From Nostoc linckia NIES-25 (GTDB lineage Bacteria > Cyanobacteriota > Cyanobacteriia > Cyanobacteriales > Nostocaceae), in contig NZ_AP018222.1 of the NCBI RefSeq assembly GCF_002368035.1, forward strand, positions 1,502,848 through 1,566,847: 64,000 bases of DNA, in the 5' to 3' direction. Positions 17,628 through 25,757 of the stretch are shown piece after piece. Numbering within the stretch: position 1 is the stretch's first letter; each line of letters begins with the position of its first letter. Under the pieces are notes generated by a model, which had not been told where the DNA came from, made no database searches, and was given only the letters and a program-made list of their open reading frames with translations. The translations under genes were made by a program, and so were the position numbers.

Positions 17628-18857
17628 CTATTCTTCGTCACAAGAGAGAATAAACTCAGCAAACTGCTGCGCTAATTTGGCATTGCGCCAACCAGAATCA
17701 GCTTCTTTTAGCATGATTGAAAGTGCTTCTTCTCTGGTCATAGCTACTTTGTAAGGTCGTTCGCTGGTTAGAGCATCATAAATATCAATTAACTGAAATA
17801 CTTGCGCCAAATATGGGATATCATCCCCTTTGAGTCGATCGGGATAGCCTGAGCCATCCCACCGTTCGTGGTGATGGCGAATAATGGGAATTACACCCCG
17901 CATACTGCGTAGTGGCCGGCAGATTTTTTCTCCTATTAAAACATGTTGCTTCATAATCTGCCAATCTTCGGGGCTGAGTTGGCCTTTTTTCAGCAGAACT
18001 GCATCAGGAATACCCACCTTGCCGATATCGTGGAGATAACCTCCCCACATCAAATCGCGAATTTGATAGCGTGAGAGATTCAGGTATTCACCAAAAGCTT
18101 GTCCCAGTTTTACCAGTCGTTCGCAATGGCCGCCTGTGTTGGGATCGCGGCTTTCAATAGACATGGCAATAGAAAATAGTACTTGTTCGGCATGATCTAA
18201 GTCTTCGTTGAGACGCTTTTGCCGTACCAAGGATTTGACACGCGCTGCCAGTTCCACACGGTCAAAAGGTTTGGTGAGAAAATCATCTCCGCCAACTTCA
18301 ATGCCTCGAATGCGCGATCGCCTGTCGTTTAATGCTGTAATAAAAATTACTGGTATTAGTCTGGTCTGTTCATCCTGTTTAAGTAATTGACAGACTTCAA
18401 ATCCATCCATCCCCGGCATCATCACATCTAGCAAAATCAAATCTGGTTGCTTTTGCGTTACCAATCCCACAACAATAGAACCGCTGTCGGCCTCAATTAC
18501 TTCATATCCTTCCATCCCCAGCAAGGCAACAGCAGTCATGCGACTGGCCGCATGGTCATCAACCACTAAAACCTTTGGTGGATCTAAATCAAACCCATTC
18601 ACTTTGGAACCTTTGGCTTGTAGTGTTTTAGAGACCAATGAATCTCGATCTAAATTAACATCATTTTTCATCCAAGAAGACACTGCTTGGCCATCTTCAA
18701 GCATCAAATCTTCTTGAGATAAGCCTAAAGAATAACCCTCTATATTTTGCGATCCTACGGTATGATTTGAACCGATACTTTTCACTTTGCTTAGGGGGTT
18801 TGACCCATTAACAATTTCTTCTCTAAAGCCTCTATGGTTGGGTTTCCATTTTGTCAC
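17628..18857 (-). CDS. Response regulator with HD-GYP phosphodiesterase domain
   Basis: A cytoplasmic 409-residue protein. A weakly structured N-terminus (1-90) precedes a receiver (95-215) with acidic pair VVDDH, phospho-acceptor Asp144 in LLDVMMP and Lys in LTKPF. The C-terminal HD-GYP domain (220-400) has the HD pair at 276-277 (YLHDIGKVGIPD) and the HHERWDGSGYPDRLKG signature. This class usually hydrolyses cyclic di-GMP to pGpG or GMP when the receiver is phosphorylated. No kinase partner is adjacent, so it is an orphan regulator. The start is uncertain because the first 90 residues are poorly conserved in appearance. Confidence 0.93.
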   Translation of the reverse strand: MTKWKPNHRGFREEIVNGSNPLSKVKSIGSNHTVGSQNIEGYSLGLSQEDLMLEDGQAVSSWMKNDVNLDRDSLVSKTLQAKGSKVNGFDLDPPKVLVVDDHAASRMTAVALLGMEGYEVIEADSGSIVVGLVTQKQPDLILLDVMMPGMDGFEVCQLLKQDEQTRLIPVIFITALNDRRSRIRGIEVGGDDFLTKPFDRVELAARVKSLVRQKRLNEDLDHAEQVLFSIAMSIESRDPNTGGHCERLVKLGQAFGEYLNLSRYQIRDLMWGGYLHDIGKVGIPDAVLLKKGQLSPEDWQIMKQHVLIGEKICRPLRSMRGVIPIIRHHHERWDGSGYPDRLKGDDIPYLAQVFQLIDIYDALTSERPYKVAMTREEALSIMLKEADSGWRNAKLAQQFAEFILSCDEE

Positions 18858-19549
18858 AAAGGCACTCCAATTATTTCCGCAAGTTAACAGTGTCAGATTT
18901 GAAAAACAAATTTAGTATTTGATTGTATTTGAGTTAGGCTTTCCATAAAGGTTATGTGTGATGTGGAACTGCCGAACGAGATTTTTCACTGTATGTATTT
19001 TTTATGTTACGAATAAAAAGTATTTTGTGGTCAAAATTTTTGCTTTTAATTCCAGTATCATAAATTAGTACAAATGTTAAATCAGGTTTTTTACGGAGAT
19101 TTCTTACGTACCAGCGTCAAAAAAGCTTGTGATTTAATACTTTCCAGCAAAATCTCCGGTTGTAGTTGGTAGTGATAATGGTAATCATTAAATATATACA
19201 TTTTTACTTACTCAGTTATAGCAATAGTTAAATACTGTTAAGAAACATGTAACATTAGCTACTTATTATAGTTTAAGTTATTTGGGTCGAAAAAACTCGT
19301 TGCTTGGTATTAAAAAACGAAATCAAAATTTTTGGGGCAAGTATCTAAGTTTTTTGGAATCAACTACTAGACTTCTTGCATAAGTCGGGAAAAGGGGAAA
19401 GGGGAAGGGGAAAAGGTTCTGTATTGTCCCTTTCCCCTTTAGCCTTTACCCTTTTCCCCAAGAGTGCAAAAAGCACTTTTGCAAGAGGTCTACTGAAGGC
19501 AAGAGGTTTATTCATTTAGGCTTAGCCAGTTGTAGATATCGCTAGCCAA
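18858..19549. other. Gene-free stretch upstream of the HD-GYP gene
   Basis: An AT-rich 690-base gap. It holds the 125-base TAGACTTCTTGCA element (19368-19492) and probably the HD-GYP promoter. Nothing else could be supported on either strand. Confidence 0.55.
19368..19492. mobile_element. Short inverted-repeat element, TAGACTTCTTGCA family, copy 1
   Basis: A 125-base element with ends TAGACTTCTTGCA and TGCAAGAGGTCTA (one mismatch between the 13-base arms). The interior is a purine arm GGGAAAAGGGGAAAGGGG, a loop GGTTCTGTATTGTCCC and a pyrimidine arm, then GAGTGCAAAAAGCACTTTTG. The same interior appears inverted at about 45650-45757. It has the structure of a MITE with no coding capacity. Confidence 0.75.
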
Positions 19550-20587
19550 CTACAAACTAGTTCCGAAAAAATCCCTACCTTGCGTTGCCGATAGCCACCT
19601 TTTGCGCCAATGGGAAGTAGGTTCCAGGGAAGAGGCTTGTTGCTCTTGTTGTCGCCGCTTGAGTATAACTTCACTGGAATCGCTCAATTGAGGATCGCGG
19701 TAGGGAATGGCAGCACGAGTTAGTAAATGTTCCTTCTCAACTTGACAAAGGGGGGAAGAAGAGGGGCAAGCAGGGAGGGGGAAAGGTGTGGGAGGTGTGG
19801 GAGGTGTGGGAGGTGTGGGAGGATGGTGAAGAAATTTTTCCCCCCTCTCTCCCCACACTCCCCACACTCCCCCATCTGCCCTGCTCACTGCTTTCCATCC
19901 TTTTATGCGTGCTGCTAAAGTACCAGGCGATCGCCTACCCATGGGTGGCGTGGAACCGATAGCCAAGCCAGCAGATAAAAGTGCTGTGCGTACAGCAGCA
20001 GCACAAGAATAGGTGGCTAATAAACCATCTTCGTGTAAGCACAATGACAGTTGTTTAATAAATTCAACAGTCCATAATTGGGGACACTGTGGAGGTGAAA
20101 ATGGATCGAGGAAAATTGCATCTGCCAAGAAATTCGACTCCCGTACTATTGCGATCGCCGATCTTGCATCGCCAATGAGTAATTTTGCTTTCAGACAAGC
20201 TGTTTGTACTTGATGCTCAAAAGCTAGTTGGGACAAAATTTCAATGTAGTTGCAGTTCCAGTTATCGAACAAATTATGAGCGATCGCAGCTTGTGGTACT
20301 GCTGGATTTAGTTCTAAACCAATTACTTCAACATTACAATTAGGATTCACTTCCCAAATTGTTTGCAAAGCAGCAGCGGTGTTGTATCCCAAACCATAAC
20401 AAACATCTAACAGCCGCAAAACTGGTTTTTGGGCTGCTTTAGTCAGTTGAGTTGGTTCTACAAACTTGAAAAAACTCTCCTGCTTAGCACCATAATGGCT
20501 GTGAAAAGATTCACCAAACTCTTGAGAAACAAAAGTGAAGGAACCATCTGCCGTAAGCTTAGGTGTAAAATTTTCTAAGTTAGTCAT
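19550..20587 (-). CDS. MnmD/MnmC1-like tRNA methyltransferase with low-complexity insertion
   Basis: Related to the N-terminal methyltransferase half of MnmC, which methylates 5-aminomethyl-2-thiouridine at the tRNA wobble position with SAM. The SAM-binding motif RLLDVCYGLGYNTAAAL is near residue 59; DAIFLDPFSPPQCPQLW (about 165) is the family's DPF motif; the domain closes with TYSCAAAVRTALLSAGL and RRSPGTLA. Between residues ~245 and ~290 sits a low-complexity insert (GGVWGVWGERG, then four TPPTP repeats) encoded by tandem GGTGTGGGA DNA at 19747-19877, after which an ordinary charged sequence resumes. The frame is kept, and the insert falls after the catalytic fold, so the enzyme may still work. 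Confidence 0.78.
   Translation of the reverse strand: MTNLENFTPKLTADGSFTFVSQEFGESFHSHYGAKQESFFKFVEPTQLTKAAQKPVLRLLDVCYGLGYNTAAALQTIWEVNPNCNVEVIGLELNPAVPQAAIAHNLFDNWNCNYIEILSQLAFEHQVQTACLKAKLLIGDARSAIAIVRESNFLADAIFLDPFSPPQCPQLWTVEFIKQLSLCLHEDGLLATYSCAAAVRTALLSAGLAIGSTPPMGRRSPGTLAARIKGWKAVSRADGGVWGVWGERGEKFLHHPPTPPTPPTPPTPFPLPACPSSSPLCQVEKEHLLTRAAIPYRDPQLSDSSEVILKRRQQEQQASSLEPTSHWRKRWLSATQGRDFFGTSL
19747..19877. repeat. Low-complexity tandem repeat inside the methyltransferase gene
   Basis: Four direct copies of a 9-base unit (GGTGTGGGA) are preceded by GGGGGAAGAAGAGG-type purine DNA and followed after GATGGTGAAGAAATTTTTCC by the C-rich complement CTCCCCACACTCCCCACAC. The structure equals intergenic hairpin repeats elsewhere in the window but here lies wholly in frame within a gene. 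Confidence 0.8.
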
Positions 20588-20642
20588 TAGTCATTAGTTA
20601 TTTCTCCTCATCTTCCCCATCTTGCCCATCTCCCCACACGCT

Positions 20643-21464
20643 ATGCTCAATTCCCAATTTGTTGTTTCCCCAGCTTGGTTATTTGAACATCTAGAAGATC
20701 CGCAAGTAATCATTGTGGATTGTCGCTTTTCTCTAGCCGATCCACAACTAGGGAAACAACAGTATCAAACAAGTCATATTAAGGGATCATATTACTTAGA
20801 TTTGAATCAGGATCTTTCGAGTCCAGTGGGTAAGCATGGTGGGAGACATCCTTTACCTAACCCTAATGATATCGCTAACAAATTTGCAGCGATTGGGATA
20901 AATTACCAAAAAACTCTGGTTGTAGCTTATGATGATTCGCGCTTTGCCTTTGCAGCTCGTTTGTGGTGGCTGTTGCGGTATTTAGGACACGAACAAGTCG
21001 CAGTACTCAATGGAGGCTTTAGCGCATGGCAAAAAGCTGGCTATCCTGTTACAGATGTTATTCCTGGGCCGCGAATGGCGAAATTTGTACCTGAAGTACA
21101 AACAGAAAAAGTTGTAGATATTACAGCAGTAAAAAGCCGCAAAGATAGACCAGATGTGGTGTTGGTAGATTCGAGAGAAAGCGATCGCTACCGAGGCGAA
21201 CGAGAACCAATTGATAAAATTGCCGGACATATTCCTGGTGCGGTTAATTATCCTTGGCAAGAAGTTACAGATTCTTCAGGTTCCGTACTTCCCCAAGCAG
21301 AACAACACCGTCGCTGGGAGAACGTTGAAACAGCCCAAGAAATCTTAGTTTATTGCGGTTCCGGCGTTACCGCTTGTGTGAATTTACTTTCTCTAGAATT
21401 AGCAGGTATCGGCAAAGGTAAACTTTATGCTGGTAGCTGGAGTGATTGGATTTCTTATTTATAG
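20643..21464 (+). CDS. Sulfurtransferase with two rhodanese domains
   Basis: A thiosulfate or 3-mercaptopyruvate sulfurtransferase-type protein of 273 residues. The N-terminal rhodanese domain is non-catalytic (DDSRFAFAARL at the loop position). The C-terminal domain carries the active-site Cys in VYCGSGVTA, a six-residue loop beginning CGSGVT that resembles mercaptopyruvate sulfurtransferases more than classical CRxGx(K/R) rhodaneses. The ATG at 20643 was chosen; an upstream TTG at 20622 would add residues encoded by the CCCCATCTTGCCCATCTCC repeat. It is divergent from the MnmD-like gene, with 55 bases between them. Confidence 0.9.
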   Translation: MLNSQFVVSPAWLFEHLEDPQVIIVDCRFSLADPQLGKQQYQTSHIKGSYYLDLNQDLSSPVGKHGGRHPLPNPNDIANKFAAIGINYQKTLVVAYDDSRFAFAARLWWLLRYLGHEQVAVLNGGFSAWQKAGYPVTDVIPGPRMAKFVPEVQTEKVVDITAVKSRKDRPDVVLVDSRESDRYRGEREPIDKIAGHIPGAVNYPWQEVTDSSGSVLPQAEQHRRWENVETAQEILVYCGSGVTACVNLLSLELAGIGKGKLYAGSWSDWISYL

Positions 21465-21575
21465 TTAGGAGTGAGGAGTGATGAGTTAAGAATTAAAACT
21501 CCCAACTCCCAACTCCTAACTTCCAACTCCCAACTCCCAACTCCTAACTCCCAACTCCCAACTCCTAACTCCTTA
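21465..21575. repeat. Octamer tandem repeat (AACTCCCA / AACTCCTA)
   Basis: About eleven copies of the 8-base unit AACTCCCA or AACTCCTA, preceded by their reverse-complement type (GGAGTGAGGAGTGATGAG), fill the convergent gap between the sulfurtransferase and the barrel-like protein gene. The arms can form a hairpin and could serve as a shared terminator. Related units lie at 44372-44410 and 57496-57520. Confidence 0.85.
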
Positions 21576-21584
21576 TCACCTTTT

Positions 21585-23030
21585 TTAAAACCGACCTAGC
21601 TGCAAATTGTAATTAATATTGAAGAACCAGCCATCAAAATCAATGTTTGGGGCGGTTGAACTACCCAAGGTGACTCCAGTCTGGACATTCACGCTGCTAA
21701 TATCAGATATTCGGTAATTTAAGTGTGCGAATAGTCGATGAAATTGGTCTTCTCGATCGCGCTGTGTAAAGTCAGAAAAGTTGCCTTGGTAGTCGATACC
21801 AACTTGAAGAGGCTTTTGCAAGTAATAGTTTAGAGAAAACCAAAAAGAATTGATGATACGACTGCGACTTTGAGGATCGGCAAAACTGACGCTAAATTCG
21901 TAGAAGCTATCTAGCATTAATTTTGAGCTTAAGGGATCTCGCCGTCCGAAAGAGAGTTGCACAGAGTTTTCGTTTAAAAAGCGATCGCCTGCTTTGAAGC
22001 TATTGGGGCGATCGCTGTTGTTGGCATAAAATAACTGGTGATTGCTGAAACTAATTTCTCCATACATCCGCCGCGATAGCTGCTGGTAAAGACTGAGATT
22101 AAATCTTAGCTGGTTGTAATGAAATTGCGATTGTTCTAGATAACGAATTATATTGCCATCAATGGAGCCGTTTAAATAAGTTTTAGATCCTACAGGAAAA
22201 TATGCAGAGGCTAGTGTCAGCCCAGAAATAATTAAACCATCTTCTGTGGGATCGTTTTTTGAGGAAAAAATATTAGTCGTCTGGAAGTAACCGACACGCC
22301 CCTGTAGATAGCCGATGGGTTTAAATTTAGCTACAGGTTGCGGTGGGAGTGGCAGTTGTTCTAGGGGTCGTAACCGCACTCGTAATCCTAATTCGCGATC
22401 GATATCAGACTCAGGCGCCTGTTTTGGCTGTTGCAGCAGTTTTCTTAGCCTTTCTAGTTTTTGAGAACGATTTATCTCAGGTAGATTCAACAATTGCTCT
22501 GTTGAGTCTGGAGGAGATGTAGGCAAATTACTTGGCTGAGATTCTAGCTGTGGCGGCTCGTCTCGATCCCCAGGTTGTGGGTTTGGTGTTGGTTGTGCTT
22601 GTGTAACTTCTGGTGTTCTCTGTACCAAATTCAACGGCTTCTGAAAATCCAAAGTCTGGGGCTGACTGGAGTGGTTGCACAAAAAGTTAATTGTGTCTTG
22701 TTCTAAAACCTGACATGGCTGAGAAGTTACCTGCGTACTTGTTAAAGATGCAATTTTGGAATTGGGAACTGCGGGTTGGGGAGATTTAAATCGCGATTCA
22801 TAGCCCAAGGAACTGTTAAAAGAATTTCTTGCCCGATACCCACTACCCAGTACCCAATCCTGCGGTGGCAATTCCTCTTTTGGAGAAGTTAGGGAAGAAT
22901 GGATGCGACCCATTGATGCCAAATCATGGTTTGGAGATTCTGCCGCATCTACTCTGATGCAAAACCAGCTACCAGCTGTGGAAGCTAACAAAATCCAAAA
23001 AAACAAATTTTTCCAGTTCTTGAATCGCAT
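21585..23030 (-). CDS. Secreted protein with probable outer-membrane beta-barrel C-terminus
   Basis: Not a family I recognise by name. The N-terminus (MRFKNWKNLFFWILLAS) is a signal peptide. Residues 90-200 are rich in Pro, Gln and Ser. From about residue 230 to the end (481) alternating hydrophobic and polar strands with many Tyr, Phe and Asn (SLYQQLSRRMYGEISFSNHQ-type) end in a terminal Phe (NLQLGRF), the usual outer-membrane assembly signal. This suggests a barrel of about 12-16 strands anchored through a periplasmic linker. The long upstream gap, beyond which the divergent FecR gene lies, could hold regulation for both. Confidence 0.7.
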   Translation of the reverse strand: MRFKNWKNLFFWILLASTAGSWFCIRVDAAESPNHDLASMGRIHSSLTSPKEELPPQDWVLGSGYRARNSFNSSLGYESRFKSPQPAVPNSKIASLTSTQVTSQPCQVLEQDTINFLCNHSSQPQTLDFQKPLNLVQRTPEVTQAQPTPNPQPGDRDEPPQLESQPSNLPTSPPDSTEQLLNLPEINRSQKLERLRKLLQQPKQAPESDIDRELGLRVRLRPLEQLPLPPQPVAKFKPIGYLQGRVGYFQTTNIFSSKNDPTEDGLIISGLTLASAYFPVGSKTYLNGSIDGNIIRYLEQSQFHYNQLRFNLSLYQQLSRRMYGEISFSNHQLFYANNSDRPNSFKAGDRFLNENSVQLSFGRRDPLSSKLMLDSFYEFSVSFADPQSRSRIINSFWFSLNYYLQKPLQVGIDYQGNFSDFTQRDREDQFHRLFAHLNYRISDISSVNVQTGVTLGSSTAPNIDFDGWFFNINYNLQLGRF

Positions 23031-24000
23031 CTGTTAGATTGCGTTGAGGGCGTTTGGCGAATGTAGACCTAGAAGTTGTATCATAAGTTCCTATTCAAAA
23101 AGACAATTGAGTGTATGTAACTCAGCTTTTTAGGTATATACTGATATCTACCAAGTCAAATAACTGTTTTTCAGATTGACTCCCAGATTTTTTTGCCATA
23201 ATTATCGTGTTCTGATACAAGTTTCCCTTAATTATTGTTTAATAATACAGACGGCAACAAACAGAACTAGATTACAAAATGTAAACATCCTTAAAACTCT
23301 TACTCATGAAAAATCATGACTATAAAGAATTAATTTTCATTGTGCTGGTCTAACTTATCGTTCTTCTATCACGTTGAAAGTTCTAGTTTCTACAGATTAC
23401 TTACTGTAGCATTGACAGGAAATTTCAACAAATTTAATGCTAATCATAGTCTCTCTTAGCTTGAAGAGAATCTAGCAAAGGATTTATGAGAGTAATAGAA
23501 GAACGCCAATGAAGCGTGGCTGGCAATTTAGATCGTAATAGCTATCTAACAACTTCTCCTTGGTTGAAATAATGAGAAATAATTATTTTTCAAAGCAAAT
23601 CTGAAAGCTTCTTGGTGTTGTATTCAACAGTGCTGTGTGCCCCACAATTCACGTTTACCAAAAGCGATTTTAGATGTTTTTTGCTCTTTGTTGAGCGGGC
23701 TGTTGGCTAATGTAGCCCAATATTCAATACTTTCCCAAGATATTTTTAACTCATTGTTCATCTAATTATTGATATTGAACGCCAACTTTTAAACTAACTT
23801 TAGTCCTTGTCTCATGGAACGTGTGTTTTAAAATCGAAAATTAAATAAACTAAACACATATTTATCTGGAGTTTATTTTATTGATTAAATGTAGGCTAAA
23901 TTGCAAATAAATTTGCCTGAAACAACTGGTTATAATAATTAGCCGTATGCTAAAGCATTAGTGTATTTGATATTACCTGAAGTTCAAAAGTTATCAGATT
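23031..24000. other. 970-base divergent gap between the barrel-like and FecR genes
   Basis: Unusually long AT-rich non-coding gap. No tRNA, repeat family or known RNA was recognised. One small frame (23624-23761, minus strand) looks protein-like. The promoters of both flanking genes should be inside. Part may be the residue of a deleted gene. Confidence 0.5.
23624..23761 (-). CDS. Possible small protein, unknown
   Basis: A 45-residue frame starting with ATG (MNNELKISWESIEYWATLAN) and ending TQHC. Composition is ordinary for a soluble protein (charged, three Trp, no low-complexity), unlike the AT-rich noise around it. No clear ribosome-binding site precedes the ATG, and I do not recognise the family. 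It could equally be the tail of a decayed gene. Confidence 0.3.
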   Translation of the reverse strand: MNNELKISWESIEYWATLANSPLNKEQKTSKIAFGKRELWGTQHC

Positions 24001-25338
24001 ATGTTTAATAGATCCTTGCCACTATTAGTAATTGGTTTATGGGGAATTGTGGTACTACCTTTGCCGGATCGGGCTAGTGCTGTAATTCCTCTAACACGAG
24101 CCGAGATTCAAAATCTCCGCAACATGGTACAACTAATACCCAAAAACAAACTCAAGAAGCGTCCTGCACAAAAATCCGATGCAATGATTCCTGGGGATGG
24201 GTTGTCAACTGGTCGAGCTTCTCTAGCAGACTTGCGGTTTAACGATGGCTCATTGGCAAGAGTAGGGGAACAGGCAATCTTTCAATTTTTACCCAAAACT
24301 CGCAGTTTTAGACTGTCTAACGGAACCGCATTGTTGCTTATACCACCAGGAAGAGGTCAAACACGCATACAAACTCCAAGTGCAGCAGCAGCAATTCGCG
24401 GTTCAGCATTATTTGTACGCTACGACCAACAAACAGATACTACGGTTGTAGGTGCCTTGACAAATAGCGGCATTGAAGTTTCTAACAAAGAAGCTTCTCA
24501 AACTCAGGTGCTGCAAGCAGGACAGCTGATGGTTATAGTTAAAGGTAAATTTGAGGGTTTATACGATTTTGACCTGAGAAATTTTTATCAAACGAGCGAT
24601 TTGGTTAGAGGGCTGGATTTAAATAGGCAAAATGCTACACCTAGTGCTGACCCAGCGATCGCCAGCGTTCAAGCTGAAACTACTGCGGCTTTACAAGCAC
24701 AGTCCCCAATAACAGGTAATGGAGTAGTTGAAAACCCATCTTTCTTAGAGTTAACTAGTAGCCCTTCAAATACTTCAACTAATAACATTGTTACAAATGA
24801 TTCTTCAGTAGATCCCATAGCAGAAGACTCTCCAGCAAACTCCTTTGAGGAAACAGGACAAATCCTCTCAAATACTGAGCAAGGTACTAGAAGAAACAAC
24901 ACGAGTACCCAAAGAAATAATGTTCCAGTTAATTCTAGTCCAACCCCAACCACACCTCAAAGTCCCTCTGTTCAGCCAACCCCTAGTCCTAACCCAACAA
25001 CCCCAACTACAGAACCCGTAGGTAATCCAACAACCCCAACTACAGAACCTGTAGGTAATCCAACAACCCCAACTACAGAACCTGTAGGTAATCCAACAAC
25101 CCCAACTACAGAACCCGTAGGTAATCCAACAACCCCAACTACAGAACCCGTAGGTAATCCAACAACCCCGATTACAGAACCTGTAGGTAATCCAACAACC
25201 CCGATTACAGAACCTGTAGGTAATCCAACAAACCCAACTACAGAACCCGTAGATAATCCAACAAACCCAACTACAGAACCTGTAGGTAATCCAACAACCC
25301 CAACTACAGAACCCGTAGATAATCCGGAGACAACCTGA
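24001..25338 (+). CDS. FecR-domain secreted protein with an 11-residue Pro/Thr repeat tail
   Basis: A signal peptide (cleavage probably near ASAVIP, about residue 28) precedes a FecR domain at about residues 60-180, recognisable by DLRFNDGSLARVGEQAIFQF, SNGTALLLIPPG and AIRGSALFVRYD. In cyanobacteria such proteins are often periplasmic and not linked to a sigma factor; none is adjacent here. After a Ser/Asn-rich linker the protein ends in ten copies of NPTTPTTEPVG (variants with I, N or D) encoded by a 33-base tandem array, then NPETT. The tail looks like a stalk or peptidoglycan spacer, which is inference. Divergent from the barrel-like protein gene. Confidence 0.85.
   Translation: MFNRSLPLLVIGLWGIVVLPLPDRASAVIPLTRAEIQNLRNMVQLIPKNKLKKRPAQKSDAMIPGDGLSTGRASLADLRFNDGSLARVGEQAIFQFLPKTRSFRLSNGTALLLIPPGRGQTRIQTPSAAAAIRGSALFVRYDQQTDTTVVGALTNSGIEVSNKEASQTQVLQAGQLMVIVKGKFEGLYDFDLRNFYQTSDLVRGLDLNRQNATPSADPAIASVQAETTAALQAQSPITGNGVVENPSFLELTSSPSNTSTNNIVTNDSSVDPIAEDSPANSFEETGQILSNTEQGTRRNNTSTQRNNVPVNSSPTPTTPQSPSVQPTPSPNPTTPTTEPVGNPTTPTTEPVGNPTTPTTEPVGNPTTPTTEPVGNPTTPTTEPVGNPTTPITEPVGNPTTPITEPVGNPTNPTTEPVDNPTNPTTEPVGNPTTPTTEPVDNPETT
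24991..25320. repeat. 33-base tandem repeat, ten units, in frame
   Basis: Ten direct units each encoding NPTTPTTEPVG-type peptides, ending 18 bases before the stop of the FecR protein. Units differ at a few positions (ACC/AAC, ACT/ATT, GGT/GAT), so copy number probably changes by slippage or recombination without frame loss because the unit is divisible by three. Confidence 0.95.
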
Positions 25339-25757
25339 GCTTGCTTTGTTAGCTAAGGCTTTGATAATTCAGGATTTACGCACTCAGATCCCCCAACCCC
25401 CTTAGAAAGGGGGCTTTAGAAATTCCCCCCAATTTATCGGGGGGCTAGGGGGGATCGAGGTTTTAGGCTTCAGTGCGTAAGTCCTAAAATCAGCAATATT
25501 GTGTAAATTTTCTAATCTGTAAAGAGTATATATTTATACTTAAAGAAGCTGGAGAATTATAATAAGTGTTAGCTACTGCCTCTACATCATCAAAGTAAAA
25601 AGTAATATTCCCTACGATCGCAGACTATCTGCTAACGCTAGATTAAATCAGGGGCAAGACTTACATAAGGTTTACCGGATATCCTTGATATAGTTCGATC
25701 GCATTCTGTGTGTAAGTTCTCAAGAACTCACTTGTTGCTAGAGAGATAGAAAAATTT
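25339..25757. other. Gene-free stretch between fecR-like gene and gor
   Basis: Contains the inverted-repeat element 25371-25485 and then AT-rich sequence with one GATCGC site; the gor promoter should lie near 25600-25740. No gene supported. Confidence 0.55.
25371..25485. mobile_element. Short inverted-repeat element, AGGACTTACGCA family, copy 1
   Basis: A 115-base element bounded by AGGATTTACGCACT and AGTGCGTAAGTCCT (13 of 14 complementary). The interior contains CCCCCAACCCCCTTAG with GAAAGGGGGC, and CCCCCCAATTTATCGGGGGG, so almost the whole element folds on itself. Other copies end-match at 42969 and 45864. Non-coding, MITE-like. Confidence 0.8.

Noticed and set aside
24991..25320. Possible CRISPR array
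   Set aside because: Units are contiguous 33-base direct repeats without spacers, inside a reading frame.
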